A stretch of 36,984 nt of DNA from Burkholderiaceae bacterium (GTDB lineage: Bacteria > Pseudomonadota > Gammaproteobacteria > Burkholderiales > Burkholderiaceae_C): assembly GCA_025458585.1 (NCBI GenBank), contig JALOSD010000018.1, forward strand, positions 1 to 36,984, given 5' to 3'. This document shows positions 18,304 through 27,742 of this stretch, piece by piece. Positions within the stretch are counted from its first letter, which is position 1; every line of letters begins with the position of its first letter. The notes beneath the pieces are model-generated. The model made no database searches and was not told where the DNA came from. It worked only from the letters and a program-made list of their open reading frames with translations. Made by a program: the position numbers and the translations under genes.

Positions 18304-18330
18304 AACGAAAAGCCCCACCGAAGTGGGGCT
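18304..18330 (-). terminator. Intrinsic terminator after rplY
   Basis: On the minus strand AGCCCCAC-TTCG-GTGGGGCT is followed by TTTTCGTT: an 8-bp stem, UUCG tetraloop and short U-run. It sits between the rplY stop and the pth start. Confidence 0.8.
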
Positions 18331-18380
18331 CGCGAAGGCGGGCGGACGGGACGAGGCGGGCATGCCCCGGCGCCGCGCCG

Positions 18381-19031
18381 TCACTTCTTGTTCTGCTTCT
18401 CGTCCTTCTTGCCCTTGGCCGCCTTGCCCTTCTCGGGCTTGGCCACCACCGGCGCCGGCGCGGCTTCTTCCTCGACCTTCGGCATCGTCACGGCGGCGAT
18501 CACCGGGTTCAGCGTGCCGCGGCGCACGGCCTTGATGCCCGCGGGCAGCTTGAGGTCGCTCGCGTGCAGCGACTGGTTCTTCACGAGATTCGACAGGTCG
18601 ATCGTGATGAACTCCGGCAGCTGCGATGCGAGGCACTCGACCTCGATCTCGGTCGCGACGTGGCTGATCAGGCACTTGTCGGTCTTCACCGCCGGCGAGT
18701 TCTCCTCGCCCGTGAAGTGCAGCGGCACCTTCTTGCGCAGGCGCGTCGTCTCGTCGACGCGCTGGAAGTCCACGTGCAGCACCTGCTGCTTCCACGCGTG
18801 CATCTGGAAGTCGCGCAGCAGCACCTTCTCGACCTGGCCGGCCAGGTCCATCTCGAGGATCGACGAGTGGAACGCTTCTTTCTTCAGCGCGAAGAACAGC
18901 GCGTTGTGGTCGAGTTCGATCGTCTTCGGCTCGCCGGCACCGTAGACGATGCCCGGCACCTTGCCCGCGTTGCGCAGGCGGCGGCTCGCTCCGGTCCCCT
19001 GCAGCGCACGCTCGTAAGCGGTGAATTTCAT
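18381..19031 (-). CDS. rplY: 50S ribosomal protein L25, general stress (CTC) form
   Basis: Binds 5S rRNA in the large subunit. 216 residues, the long two-domain form. The N-terminal L25 domain ([51 protein letters not shown]) is followed by the TL5/CTC beta domain. The tail is Ala/Lys-rich and low complexity (about residues 185-216). A strong Shine-Dalgarno (GGAGTGAAAG) precedes the ATG. It lies downstream of prs with a terminator-like hairpin between and an intrinsic terminator after it. Confidence 0.96.
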   Translation of the reverse strand: MKFTAYERALQGTGASRRLRNAGKVPGIVYGAGEPKTIELDHNALFFALKKEAFHSSILEMDLAGQVEKVLLRDFQMHAWKQQVLHVDFQRVDETTRLRKKVPLHFTGEENSPAVKTDKCLISHVATEIEVECLASQLPEFITIDLSNLVKNQSLHASDLKLPAGIKAVRRGTLNPVIAAVTMPKVEEEAAPAPVVAKPEKGKAAKGKKDEKQNKK

Positions 19032-19128
19032 CTTTCACTCCGGTTGAAAACGGCCCCGCGACCAGGGCCCGTGACTCGCGGGCCATCGGCCCGCCGCTTC
19101 GACGGGGACCGAGACGGCCCCCATCCAC

Positions 19129-19152
19129 GGAAAGGGTCGCCACGGGCGACCC
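19129..19152 (-). terminator. Terminator or attenuator between prs and rplY
   Basis: On the minus strand GGGTCGCC-CGT-GGCGACCC (8-bp perfect stem) is followed by TTTCC. A second perfect hairpin, GCGGGCC-GAT-GGCCCGC, lies at 19078-19094 nearer rplY. Together they make a structured 131-bp gap that could partly uncouple rplY from prs. Confidence 0.5.
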
Positions 19153-19162
19153 GCTCTTCCAT

Positions 19163-20179
19163 CTAGAAGTTGCTGTTCTGCTCCGCGAACAGCGACGTCA
19201 CCGACTCACCGTCGCTGATGCGGCGGATCGTCTCGGCGAACAGGAACGCGACCGACAGCTGGCGGATCTTCTGGCACGTTTTCGCCTCTTCGCTCAGCGG
19301 CAGCGTGTTCGAGATCACGACCTCGTCGAGCGCCGAACCGCGGATGCGATCGATCGCCGGGCCCGAGAACACCGCGTGCGTGCAGTAGGCGTAGACGCTG
19401 CCGGCGCCGCGCTCCTTGAGCACCTCGGCCGCTTTCACGAGCGTGCCCGCGGTGTCGATCATGTCGTCCATGATGACGCAGTTGCGGCCCTCGATCTCGC
19501 CGATCACGTGCATCACCTCGGCGACGTTGGCCTTCGGGCGGCGCTTGTCGATGATCGCGAGGTCGCAGCCGAGTTGCTTGGCGAGCGCGCGTGCGCGAAC
19601 GACGCCGCCGACGTCTGGCGAGACGACGACGAGATCGCGGTAGTTGCGGCTCTTGAGGTCGGACAGCAGCACCGGCGACGCGTAGATGTTGTCGACCGGA
19701 ATGTCGAAGAACCCCTGGATCTGGTCGGCGTGCAGGTCCATCGTCAGCACGCGCTCGACGCCGACGACCTCGAGCATGTTGGCGACGACCTTCGCGCTGA
19801 TCGGCACGCGCGTCGAGCGTGGCCGGCGGTCCTGGCGCGCGTAGCCGAAGTAAGGGATCACGGCCGTGATGCGCCGCGCGCTCGCGCGCTTGAGCGCATC
19901 GGCCATGATGCACAGCTCCATCAGGTTCTCGTTGGTCGGCGAGCCGGTGGGCTGGATCACGAACACGTCGCGCGCGCGCACGTTCTGCTGGATCTCGACG
20001 TCGACCTCGCCGTCGGAGAAGCGCCCGACCTTGGCGTGGCCGAGCTCGACGCCGAGGTGCGACGCGATCTCGCGTGCCAGCGCCGGGTTGGCGTTGCCGG
20101 TGAACAGGACGGTGTTGAACAGCACGGTGGGCGCGTCGTCGGGGGCGATGCCGCGGAGATCGGCGCGGCCGGCGGTCAT
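19163..20179 (-). CDS. prs: Ribose-phosphate pyrophosphokinase (PRPP synthetase)
   Basis: Makes PRPP from ribose 5-phosphate and ATP, feeding nucleotide synthesis and HisG. Motifs: [42 protein letters not shown], the ATP/Mg loop [13 protein letters not shown], and the PRPP loop [13 protein letters not shown]. The ATG at 20179 gives 338 residues, about 20 more than usual. The extra N-terminus ([17 protein letters not shown]) has no Shine-Dalgarno, so translation may start further in, for example at a GTG just before LFNTVLFTG. It lies 20 bp after tRNA-Gln, so the mRNA 5' end may come from tRNA processing. Confidence 0.95.
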   Translation of the reverse strand: MTAGRADLRGIAPDDAPTVLFNTVLFTGNANPALAREIASHLGVELGHAKVGRFSDGEVDVEIQQNVRARDVFVIQPTGSPTNENLMELCIMADALKRASARRITAVIPYFGYARQDRRPRSTRVPISAKVVANMLEVVGVERVLTMDLHADQIQGFFDIPVDNIYASPVLLSDLKSRNYRDLVVVSPDVGGVVRARALAKQLGCDLAIIDKRRPKANVAEVMHVIGEIEGRNCVIMDDMIDTAGTLVKAAEVLKERGAGSVYAYCTHAVFSGPAIDRIRGSALDEVVISNTLPLSEEAKTCQKIRQLSVAFLFAETIRRISDGESVTSLFAEQNSNF

Positions 20180-20199
20180 GCGATCAGGCGAGAAAGCTC

Positions 20200-20276
20200 T
20201 GGCAGGGGAGGAAGGACTCGAACCCTCGAATGTCGGAATCAAAATCCGATGCCTTAACCAACTTGGCGACTCCCCT
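20200..20276 (-). tRNA. tRNA-Gln (UUG anticodon)
   Basis: A 77-nt cloverleaf on the minus strand with encoded CCA. Acceptor AGGGGAG/CTCCCCT with discriminator G73; D-arm GCC...GGC; anticodon stem TCGGA/TCCGA with loop TTTTGAT, anticodon TTG; T-arm GAGGG-TTCGAGT-CCTTC. The first pair is A1-U72. It sits between ispE and prs, a position conserved in betaproteobacteria. Confidence 0.95.
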
Positions 20277-20319
20277 ACACCGGACTCGGCTCGCACCGTG
20301 CCCGCAAACAACTTGTGCT

Positions 20320-21207
20320 TCAGCCGGCCCAGTCCCGCAGCGGGTGTTCGGGCAGGCTGCGACACCATCGCCCCACCCACCCGGCCGACAGCGTGTCGAA
20401 CACGTTGCCGGTCACCGTCGCCGCGGGCGGGCCGATGCCGTCGATTCTCGCAAACACCGCGCTGCCCGAGCCGGTCATCCGGGCGGTGCCGAAACGTGCC
20501 CGGAGCCACGCCAGCGCCTGACCGACCTGCTCACACTGCGCCTGGGCGACCGGCTGCAGGTCGTTGCGGCCGAACGGATCACCATCCAGCAAGCGCACGG
20601 CGTCCGCGAGAAAGCCCTCAACTATAACAGGTTCGGTGTCGCGCACGAGCTCGGGGCTCGCGAAGATCGCCGGCGTCGACACGAGCGCCGGGGGCTTGAC
20701 GACCGCGAACGTCATCGGCGGCAGCGCGATCGGCGTCAGCCGCTCGCCGGTGCCCTCGACGAAGGCCGGCGTGCCGCCGACGAAGAACGCCACGTCGGCG
20801 CCGAGCCGCGGCGCGAGCGCGAGCAGGCGGCTCTTCGGCCAGCCGAGGCCCCACACTCGGTTCAGCGCGAGCAGCGTCGTCGCGGCGTCGGAACTGCCGC
20901 CGCCGAGCCCGGCGCCCCACGGCACCCGCTTGAGCACCGAGATGTCGGCGCCGTGGCTGGTGCCGCTCTCGCGCTGCAGCAACGTCGCCGCGCGAAGCGC
21001 GAGGTCGTCGGGCGGCAGCGCGGGCCCGAGGTCGTGACGGCGCAGCTGGCCGTCGTCGCGACGCTCGAAGTGCAGCGTGTCGGCCCAGTCGATCGGCACG
21101 AACACCGACTGCAGCAGGTGGTAGCCGTCGTCGCGCCGTCCGACGACGTGCAGGAACAGGTTCAGCTTCGCCGGGGCCGGCACCTCGTAGAGCGCCTTCA
21201 GCGCCAT
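20320..21207 (-). CDS. ispE: 4-diphosphocytidyl-2-C-methyl-D-erythritol kinase
   Basis: A GHMP kinase of the MEP isoprenoid pathway. 295 residues. N-terminal [21 protein letters not shown] with the catalytic Lys, the ATP loop [26 protein letters not shown] with the catalytic Asp, and the C-terminal [10 protein letters not shown]. Complete. It starts 7 bp after lolB and is followed by tRNA-Gln after 43 bp, suggesting one transcript through lolB-ispE-tRNA-prs. Confidence 0.96.
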   Translation of the reverse strand: MALKALYEVPAPAKLNLFLHVVGRRDDGYHLLQSVFVPIDWADTLHFERRDDGQLRRHDLGPALPPDDLALRAATLLQRESGTSHGADISVLKRVPWGAGLGGGSSDAATTLLALNRVWGLGWPKSRLLALAPRLGADVAFFVGGTPAFVEGTGERLTPIALPPMTFAVVKPPALVSTPAIFASPELVRDTEPVIVEGFLADAVRLLDGDPFGRNDLQPVAQAQCEQVGQALAWLRARFGTARMTGSGSAVFARIDGIGPPAATVTGNVFDTLSAGWVGRWCRSLPEHPLRDWAG

Positions 21208-21214
21208 CGCGGCC

Positions 21215-21754
21215 TCACGACGCGGCGTCGAGCTGCACGCGCAGCGTCACCGCCGGTGGCTGCGGGCGCCGCAGCAGCACGGCACCGTCGACGTGGCGGC
21301 TGAGGTCGACCGACCAGCCCAGCTGCTCGAACCCGACCGCGTTCGCCGCGCTCGCGGCGCCCGGCCACGGCCGTGCGCGCAGCCAGTCGAACAAGGCGGC
21401 GAGCGGCAGCGGCTCGCCGAGCATGCGCTGCGTCATCGCGTCGAGCGTGTCGAAGCGGTACGTGCCGTCGGCGGTCACGAGCTCGACGTCACCCGGCCGC
21501 CAGCGCGCCTGCGCCAGCGTCGTGCCGAGCGGCGTATACAGCCCGAAGGCGCCTTGCGCGGCGTCGCCGCGCAGCTCGAACAGCGCGCCCAGGCTGCGCG
21601 CCGGCTGCTGGCCGTAGGCGTCGACCTGCAGCGCGAGCCTGCCCGCGATCAGGTCCGCGGCGCCGGGGGACGGCACGCCGGTCGCGCAACCCGCGAGCAC
21701 TGCCGCCAGCGCCGCGAGCACCGCGACGCGCCGCGTGGTGGTCGCCGCACTCAC
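21215..21754 (-). CDS. lolB: Outer-membrane lipoprotein LolB
   Basis: Accepts lipoproteins from LolA and inserts them in the outer membrane; itself a lipoprotein. 179 residues. The signal peptide (RRVAVLAALAAVLAGC) has lipobox LAGC, and the next residues (ATG) do not signal inner-membrane retention. Family features: GRLALQVD, GALFELRGDAAQGAFGLYTPLG and LFDWLRARPWPG. The start is GTG at 21754 overlapping the stop of the TPR gene (GTGA); no ATG is available. The lolB-ispE neighbourhood supports the call, since LolB diverges strongly in sequence. Confidence 0.9.
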   Translation of the reverse strand: MSAATTTRRVAVLAALAAVLAGCATGVPSPGAADLIAGRLALQVDAYGQQPARSLGALFELRGDAAQGAFGLYTPLGTTLAQARWRPGDVELVTADGTYRFDTLDAMTQRMLGEPLPLAALFDWLRARPWPGAASAANAVGFEQLGWSVDLSRHVDGAVLLRRPQPPAVTLRVQLDAAS

Positions 21755-23586
21755 AGGTCGCCGACGCGCAGGCGGGCGAGGGTCTCGCGCAGCACATCGT
21801 TGTCGGCGTCGCGGCGTTTGGCGTCGCGCCACACGCGGCGCGCCTCGTCGTGTTCGCCGCTGACCCACAGCACCTCGCCGAGGTGGGCGGCGATCTCGGT
21901 GTCGGGGCGCGTCGCGTAGGCCTGCCGCAGCAGCCGCAGCGCCTCGGCGCGATTGCCCAGGCGGTACTCGACCCAGCCCATGCTGTCGGTGATGAAGGGG
22001 TCGCCCGGCGCCAGCTCGAGCGCGCGCACGATCAGCGCGCGCGCTTCCTCGAGGCGCAGGTTGCGGTCGGCGAGCGAGTAGCCGAGCGCGTTGTACGCGT
22101 GGTGGTGGTCGGGCTTGAGCTCCATCACGCGCCGCAGCAGCCGCTCCATGTCGTCCATGCGGTCGATCTTCTCGGCGAGCATCGCCTGCTCGTACAGCAG
22201 GTCGGTGTCGTCGGGGAAGCGCTCGGTCGCGCCGGCGAGCACGGCGTAGGCGTCGCTCCAGCGGCGGACCTCGCGCAGCACCTGGGTCTCGGCGAGAAGC
22301 TTGGCGCGCGCGTCCTGCGCGTTGCGCTCGGGCACGCCGCGCACCATCTCGCGCGCGCCCTGCACGTCGCCGCGCCGCGCGGCGAGGATCGCGCGCCTCG
22401 TCTGCACCTGCAGCGCCTGCTCGGGGCTGTCGATGCGCTCGAGCCAGGCTTCGGCCGCCTTCAGGTCGCCACGCTGCTCGGCGGCCTGCGCGAGCAGCAG
22501 CCACGCCTGCGTCAGCGAGCCGCCGTGCGGGCCCTCGTCGTCGCTTCCGGCCGGCGCGGCAGGCGCCGCCTCGACGAGCTGCACGTAGCGTTTCAGTGCC
22601 GCTTCGGCCGCCGCCGGCTCGCGCAGCTCGAGGTGCAGCGCGCCGAGCGTGAGCCACGGCGGCGCGAGCTCGGGGCGCGCCTGCGTGACGCGCTCGAGCT
22701 GCGCGACGGCGTCGGGGTAGCGCTGCGCCTGCGCAAGCGCCTGCGCGTACGCCAGGCGCAGCATCGGGTCGGCATCCGGGGCACGCAGCGCGTCGGTGAC
22801 GACCGCCTCGGCGGCGGGCGTGTCCTCCATCATCTCGAGCGCTAGCAGCACCGGGCCCGGGGCCGCCGGCTCGGCGCGCGCGGCGGCGCGTGCGAGCTCG
22901 AGCGCGCGCTCCTTGTCGCCGGCACCGAGCCACAGCCGCGCGAGCGCGACGTGGGCGGCGACGCGCGTGTCGTCGCGTTCGAGGTACGGCCGCAGCACCG
23001 GCTCGATCGCGCCGGCGACGGCCTGCCGGTCGGGCGCGCGCTGGAACAGCCGCGGCACGGCCGCGATGACGCCCGCGCGGTCGGCGTCGGGCGTCTGCTC
23101 GAGCAGGGTGCGCAGCGGGTCCGCGGTCTCGGCCGCCCGGTTCAGCGCCAGCAGCAGCTGCAGCTCGAACCGCGCCGCGTCGACCGACGCCGGCCAGGCG
23201 CCTCGCCAGGCGCGGGTGGCGGCCAGCGCCTCGTCCCCGGCGCGCGCCTGCATCGCGATCTCGACGGCACGCCGGTACAGCGTTTCGTCGTTGGTGCGCC
23301 GAGCGGCGTCGAGGATGACCTGGTACGCCGAGCCGACCTCGCCGCCGCGCAGCTCGAGCTCGCCGATCAGCAGCTGGTAGAACAGACGTGCGTCGAGCGC
23401 CGACCGCGCGGGCGCCGCGGACTCGTCGGCAGGCGCCGTCGGTGCCGGCGCCGCGAGCGACGCGCCACCGGTCAGCGCACCCGTTGCCAGCAGCGCCGCC
23501 ACCAGCCATCGCCTCGCCGCGCTCTTTCGGCAGCGGGACTCGCGACGGCTTCGAACCCGCCGCGCTGGCGTGCCGCGACCCGGCAT
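21751..23586 (-). CDS. Exported TPR-repeat protein
   Basis: A 611-residue protein with a basic N-terminus and signal peptide ([22 protein letters not shown]), so it is probably periplasmic or envelope-associated. Nearly the whole mature part is TPR-like helical repeats; the last ones are clearest ([67 protein letters not shown]). It lies directly upstream of and coupled to lolB, an arrangement conserved in betaproteobacteria. A role in outer-membrane assembly or lipoprotein delivery is plausible but unproven. The ATG at 23586 with GAGGGG upstream is chosen; the ORF-track start is a TTG. Confidence 0.88.
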   Translation of the reverse strand: MPGRGTPARRVRSRRESRCRKSAARRWLVAALLATGALTGGASLAAPAPTAPADESAAPARSALDARLFYQLLIGELELRGGEVGSAYQVILDAARRTNDETLYRRAVEIAMQARAGDEALAATRAWRGAWPASVDAARFELQLLLALNRAAETADPLRTLLEQTPDADRAGVIAAVPRLFQRAPDRQAVAGAIEPVLRPYLERDDTRVAAHVALARLWLGAGDKERALELARAAARAEPAAPGPVLLALEMMEDTPAAEAVVTDALRAPDADPMLRLAYAQALAQAQRYPDAVAQLERVTQARPELAPPWLTLGALHLELREPAAAEAALKRYVQLVEAAPAAPAGSDDEGPHGGSLTQAWLLLAQAAEQRGDLKAAEAWLERIDSPEQALQVQTRRAILAARRGDVQGAREMVRGVPERNAQDARAKLLAETQVLREVRRWSDAYAVLAGATERFPDDTDLLYEQAMLAEKIDRMDDMERLLRRVMELKPDHHHAYNALGYSLADRNLRLEEARALIVRALELAPGDPFITDSMGWVEYRLGNRAEALRLLRQAYATRPDTEIAAHLGEVLWVSGEHDEARRVWRDAKRRDADNDVLRETLARLRVGDL

Positions 23587-23604
23587 GGCAACCCCTCGGA
23601 ACAA

Positions 23605-23625
23605 AAGATCATTCTAGATAATCGG
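23605..23625. promoter_or_regulatory. Overlapping divergent -10 elements for the TPR-lolB operon and mutM
   Basis: The 42-bp gap contains ATTCTAGATAAT, an AT-rich island in GC-rich DNA. Read on the minus strand it gives TAGAAT (23616-23611); on the plus strand GATAAT (23617-23622). No clear -35 is seen for either, and one would fall inside the opposite gene. Confidence 0.35.
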
Positions 23626-23628
23626 TCC

Positions 23629-24459
23629 ATGCCCGAGCTTCCCGAGGTCGAAGTCACCCGCCGCAGCGTCGCCGGGCACCTCGAGGGGGCGCGGGTGTGC
23701 GGCCTGCGCCTCGGCGCACCGCTGCGCTGGCCGCTCGGTGTCGAGCCGCAGGCGCTCGTCGGCTGCACGATCGGTGCCATCGGGCGGCGCGGCAAGTACC
23801 TGTGGCTGCCGCTGGCAGGCGGCCCCGAGCCGCGCGCGGGCCTGCTGCTGCATCTCGGGATGTCGGGCTCGCTCGCCTTCAGCGCCACGCCCGCGCCGCC
23901 CGGCAAGCACGACCACTTCGACCTCGTGACGCACCGCGGCACGCTGCGGCTGACCGACCCGCGGCGCTTCGGCGCCGTGGTGTGGGCGAGCGCGCCCGAC
24001 GCCGGCGTCGCCGGCAAGCTGCTCGCGGGCCTGGGGCGCGAGCCGTTCGACCCCGAGCTGACGGCGGCGACGCTGCACGCCGCGCTGCGGCGGCGCCGCT
24101 GCGCGATCAAGCAGGCGCTGCTCGCCGGCGACGTCGTCGTCGGCGCCGGCAACATCTACGCCTGCGAGGCCCTGTTCGAGGCCGGCATCGACCCGCGCAC
24201 GCCGTGCCAGCGGCTCGGCCCGGTGCGCTGCGAGCGCCTGCTCGCGGCGCTGCGGCGCGTGCTCGGGCGCGCGCTCGAGCTCGGCGGCTCGACGCTGCGC
24301 GACTTCCGCGACGCGCACGGCATGGCCGGCGAGTTTCAGGCCGAGGCGCGCGTCTATGGCCGTGCCGGCCAGCCCTGCCTGCGCTGCGGCGGCACCGTGC
24401 GCCGCATCGTGCAGGCGCAGCGCGCGACGTACTGGTGCCCGCGCTGCCAGCATCGCTGA
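23629..24459 (+). CDS. mutM: Formamidopyrimidine-DNA glycosylase
   Basis: Removes 8-oxoguanine and formamidopyrimidines and nicks the abasic site. 276 residues. It has the catalytic N-terminus MPELPEVEV (Pro2/Glu3), the conserved Lys in [11 protein letters not shown], the helix-two-turn-helix [21 protein letters not shown], and the C-terminal zinc finger CLRCGG...YWCPRCQ. Complete. With mutY 2 kb downstream on the same strand, it forms the GO (oxidised guanine) repair system. Confidence 0.96.
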   Translation: MPELPEVEVTRRSVAGHLEGARVCGLRLGAPLRWPLGVEPQALVGCTIGAIGRRGKYLWLPLAGGPEPRAGLLLHLGMSGSLAFSATPAPPGKHDHFDLVTHRGTLRLTDPRRFGAVVWASAPDAGVAGKLLAGLGREPFDPELTAATLHAALRRRRCAIKQALLAGDVVVGAGNIYACEALFEAGIDPRTPCQRLGPVRCERLLAALRRVLGRALELGGSTLRDFRDAHGMAGEFQAEARVYGRAGQPCLRCGGTVRRIVQAQRATYWCPRCQHR

Positions 24460-24572
24460 GCGCGCGGAAAAGAGTGGTCGGGTGCGCCGTGCTCCACGCG
24501 AGCGGGCGCGGGGGCTGCGCTACATTGTTTCGATCTGCGCCCGCGTCGTCCGGCGCTGCAACGCCTGCCCCG

Positions 24573-26471
24573 ATGCACAGCTCGTTCGCCCGTCACCTCG
24601 ACGCCCTGGCTGCGTGGCGTGCGCTGCTCGACCGCCAGCTCGGCGCGCTCGAGCAGACGCTGCGCGACGCCGGGCTGCTCGACGCTGAGGGCGGCGACGT
24701 GATCGACGGGCTGTGCCGCCAGGTGGCGTCCGACCGCGTCGTGGTCGCGTTCGTCGCCGAGTTCTCGCGCGGCAAGAGCGAACTGATCAACGCGATCTTC
24801 TTCGCCGACACCGGGCGCCGCATCCTGCCTGCCACGCCCGGGCGCACGACGATGTGTCCGGTCGAGATCGGCTACCAGGCCGGCGAGGCGCCGATGCTCG
24901 CGCTGCTGCCGATCCACACCCGCACGCTGCCGCAGTCGCTCGACGAGCTGAGACGCCGCCCCGAACTGTGGACGCGCCTGCCGCTGCCGATCGACGCCTC
25001 CGAGCGGCTCGCCGACACGCTGACCGAGGTGATGCGCACGAAGGCCGTCACCGTCGACGAGGCACGCGCGCTCGGCCTGTGGGACGACGAGCGTCCCGAC
25101 GTGCTCGACACGCCGGGGCTGAACGCGATCGGCGCCGAGGTCTCGCTGACGCTCGGGCTGCTGCCGGCGGCGCAGGCGGTCGTCTTCGTCGTCGCCGCCG
25201 ACGCCGGCGTCACGCGCTCGGACCTCGCGATCTGGCGCGACCACCTCGAGCCGCAGGCCGGGGCACGCTACGTCGTGCTGAACAAGGTCGACGCGCTCGC
25301 CGACCCGCTGCTGTCGTCGGCCGACGTCGCCGCGCTCGTCGCGCGCCAGCGCGAGGTCACGGCGGCCGCGCTCGGCGTCACACCCGAGCGCGTCTTCGCG
25401 CTGTCGGCGCGGCAGGCGCTGATGGCGCGCATCGACGGCCAGCGCGCACCGCTGCTCGCCAGCGGCCTGCCCGGCTTCGAGGAGGTCCTCGCGAATGAGC
25501 TGCTGCCCGAGCGCCACGACACGCTCGCGCGCGTGCTGCTCGACGCGCTCGCGCCGCTCGAGGAGCGGCTGACGCGCCGGCTCGTCGACCACCGCAGGCA
25601 CACGGCCGAACAGCTGCTCGAGCTGCGGGGGCTGCGCGGCAAGAGCCAGGCGAAGGTGCAGCTGATGCTGCAGCGCGTGGCCGGCGACGCGCGCGACTTC
25701 GAGCGCTGCACCGTGCGCCTGGCCGCGCTGCGGGCGGTGCACTCGCGCATGTTGCGCGCCGCGCTCGACACGCTGTCGATCGACCGCCTGCGCGACGACC
25801 TCGCGCGGCTGCAGCGCGACATCGCGGCCACGCTGCTGAACCTCGGCGGGCGGCGGCTCTTCGGCGAGCTCGTGCAGCAGCTGCGCGAGCGCCTCGTCGC
25901 CGCCGCCCAGCGCAACGAGGAGATCCGCGCGATGCTGCAGGCGAGCTTCGCGCAGCTCAACAGCGAGTTCGGCTTCGCGCTCGCGCTGCCCGACCCGCCG
26001 TCGCTTGAGCGCGCGCTGCGCGAGCTCGGTCAGGTCGAACGCAACTTCGGCGGCTACCTCGGGCTCGCCAACGCGCTGCGGCTGGCGGACCCGCGCTATC
26101 TCGAGCAGTTCCGCCGCCTGCTGTGGGCGCGCCTGCGCGCGCTGTTCGAAGGCGCGATCGGCGAACTCGAACACTGGAGCCGCGACGCGTCGGCGCAGGT
26201 CGACGCCCAGCTGCGCGAGCGCCGCGACGGCTTCGAGCGGCGGCAGGCGGCGCTCGAGCGCATCCGCGCCGCCGCCGGAGAGCTCGAGCAGCGCATCGGC
26301 GAGGTCGCGGCGACGGAGGACGCGCTCGAGCGCCAGCTCGACGAGGTCCAGGGGGCGTTTGCCGCGCTGCGCGAGCAGGTGGGGCGCACACCCGACCCCG
26401 ACGCCGCGATGCTTCCGTGGCGCGGCGAGCCGCTCGCCGTCGCGGGTGCCCGCACGCGCGGCGTCGTCTGA
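24573..26471 (+). CDS. Dynamin-like GTPase of unknown function
   Basis: A 632-residue large GTPase. The P-loop AEFSRGKSE (62-70) has Ala where the motif usually begins with Gly. A conserved-looking TPGRTTMCP follows as switch I. G3 is LDTPGLNAIG and G4 is NKVD. After about residue 310 the protein is almost wholly charged helix/coiled coil, with a heptad-like region near the C-terminus (AGELEQRIGEVAATEDALERQLDEV). No transmembrane segment is evident. The start at 24573 is the first ATG after the mutM gap; the longer ORF-track start is inside mutM. It overlaps mutY by 1 bp (TGATG). Bacterial dynamins remodel or repair membranes, but the role beside mutM/mutY is unknown. Confidence 0.85.
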   Translation: MHSSFARHLDALAAWRALLDRQLGALEQTLRDAGLLDAEGGDVIDGLCRQVASDRVVVAFVAEFSRGKSELINAIFFADTGRRILPATPGRTTMCPVEIGYQAGEAPMLALLPIHTRTLPQSLDELRRRPELWTRLPLPIDASERLADTLTEVMRTKAVTVDEARALGLWDDERPDVLDTPGLNAIGAEVSLTLGLLPAAQAVVFVVAADAGVTRSDLAIWRDHLEPQAGARYVVLNKVDALADPLLSSADVAALVARQREVTAAALGVTPERVFALSARQALMARIDGQRAPLLASGLPGFEEVLANELLPERHDTLARVLLDALAPLEERLTRRLVDHRRHTAEQLLELRGLRGKSQAKVQLMLQRVAGDARDFERCTVRLAALRAVHSRMLRAALDTLSIDRLRDDLARLQRDIAATLLNLGGRRLFGELVQQLRERLVAAAQRNEEIRAMLQASFAQLNSEFGFALALPDPPSLERALRELGQVERNFGGYLGLANALRLADPRYLEQFRRLLWARLRALFEGAIGELEHWSRDASAQVDAQLRERRDGFERRQAALERIRAAAGELEQRIGEVAATEDALERQLDEVQGAFAALREQVGRTPDPDAAMLPWRGEPLAVAGARTRGVV

Positions 26472-27550
26472 TGTCGCCGACGCGCCCGCGCGCGGCGACG
26501 GCCGGCGACGATTTCGCTGCGCTGGTCGTGCGCTGGCAGCGCCGGCACGGGCGCCACGACCTGCCGTGGCAGCGCACGCGCGACCCGTACCGCGTCTGGC
26601 TGTCGGAGGTGATGCTGCAGCAGACGCAGGTCACCACCGTGCTGGCGTACTACGAGCGCTTCCTCGCGCGCTTTCCGGACGTGCACGCGCTCGCCGCGGC
26701 GCCGCTCGACGAGGTGCTCGCGCTGTGGAGCGGGCTGGGCTACTACCGCCGCGCGCGCCACCTGCACCAGTGCGCGCAGCAGGTGGTCGGCGAACACGGC
26801 GGCGCGTTCCCGCGCGACAGTGCCGCGCTGGCCCGGCTGCCGGGCATCGGCAGGTCGACCGCCGCCGCGATCGCGGCGTTCAGCTTCGGCGAGCGCGCGG
26901 CGATCCTCGACGGCAACGTCAAGCGCGTGCTCGCGCGCGTGCACGGCGTCGCCGATGACCTGTCGCAGCCGCGTGCCGAGCGCGCGATGTGGGCGCGCGC
27001 CGAGGCCCTGTTGCCCGCGCGCGGAATCGAGGCCTACACGCAGGGCCTGATGGATCTCGGGGCGACGGTGTGCACGCTGCGCTCGCCGCGCTGCGACGCC
27101 TGTCCGCTGGGAGCGCGATGCGTCGCGCGCGTCGAGGGCAGCCCGCAGCGGTACCCCGTGAAGGCCAGGCGTGCCGCGCGCGGACGGCGCGCGCACGCGC
27201 TGCTCTGGCTGCAGCAGGGCCGGCGGCTATGGCTCGTGCAGCGCCCGCCGACGGGCGTGTGGGCGTCGCTGTGGAGCCTGCCCGAGTTCCGCTCGGCCGA
27301 CGAACTCGCGGCGCTGGTGGCCGGCTGGCCGGGGCCGGGTGAGTGGCTCGCGCCGATCGAGCACGCGCTGACGCACTTCGACTGGGAGCTTCGCCCGTGG
27401 CGCCACGCGCTGCCCGCGCGGCTCGACGCGGCGACGCGCCACGGCATCGAGGCCGCGCTCGGCACCGGCCGCTGGTTCGACCGCGACGACGCGCTGCAGC
27501 AGGGGCTGCCGGCGCCGGTCAGGCGCCTGATCGAGTCGGGTCGAGGGTGA
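26471..27550 (+). CDS. mutY: A/G-specific adenine glycosylase
   Basis: Removes adenine mispaired with 8-oxoguanine, completing the GO system with MutM. 359 residues. Catalytic Glu46 in SEVMLQQTQV, helix-hairpin-helix LPGIGRSTAAAIAAF, Asp147 in ILDGNVKRVLAR, and the [4Fe-4S] ligands CTLRSPRCDACPLGARC (C-x6-C-x2-C-x5-C). The C-terminal Nudix-like 8-oxoG reader domain (LLWLQQGRRLWLVQRPPTGVW...HFDWEL) is present. The start overlaps the GTPase stop. Complete. Confidence 0.96.
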   Translation: MSPTRPRAATAGDDFAALVVRWQRRHGRHDLPWQRTRDPYRVWLSEVMLQQTQVTTVLAYYERFLARFPDVHALAAAPLDEVLALWSGLGYYRRARHLHQCAQQVVGEHGGAFPRDSAALARLPGIGRSTAAAIAAFSFGERAAILDGNVKRVLARVHGVADDLSQPRAERAMWARAEALLPARGIEAYTQGLMDLGATVCTLRSPRCDACPLGARCVARVEGSPQRYPVKARRAARGRRAHALLWLQQGRRLWLVQRPPTGVWASLWSLPEFRSADELAALVAGWPGPGEWLAPIEHALTHFDWELRPWRHALPARLDAATRHGIEAALGTGRWFDRDDALQQGLPAPVRRLIESGRG

Positions 27551-27607
27551 GAATCATCGCCGGGCGCCGCAGACGCTGGCGCCGACATTGACGATGACTG
27601 ATGAATC

Positions 27608-27684
27608 TGGTCGGGGTGAGTGGATTCGAACCACCGGCCTCTACGTCCCGAACGTAGCGCTCTACCAGGCTAAGCTACACCCCG
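27608..27684 (-). tRNA. tRNA-Pro (CGG anticodon)
   Basis: A 77-nt cloverleaf on the minus strand with encoded CCA. Acceptor CGGGGTG/CACCCCG, discriminator A73. Anticodon stem CTACG/CGTAG with loop TTCGGGA, anticodon CGG. T-loop TTCGAAT. It lies downstream of ispB on the same strand and could be read through from it. Confidence 0.95.
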
Positions 27685-27742
27685 AGGGTCGCGGCAGCGC
27701 CGCGTCGAAACGGCAGGCACCGGCCACGTTCGGCGCCGAGAC

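Noticed and set aside
20200-20276. Integrated element at tRNA-Gln
   Set aside because: Both sides are conserved core genes (ispE and prs). No integrase and no duplicated tRNA 3' end were seen.
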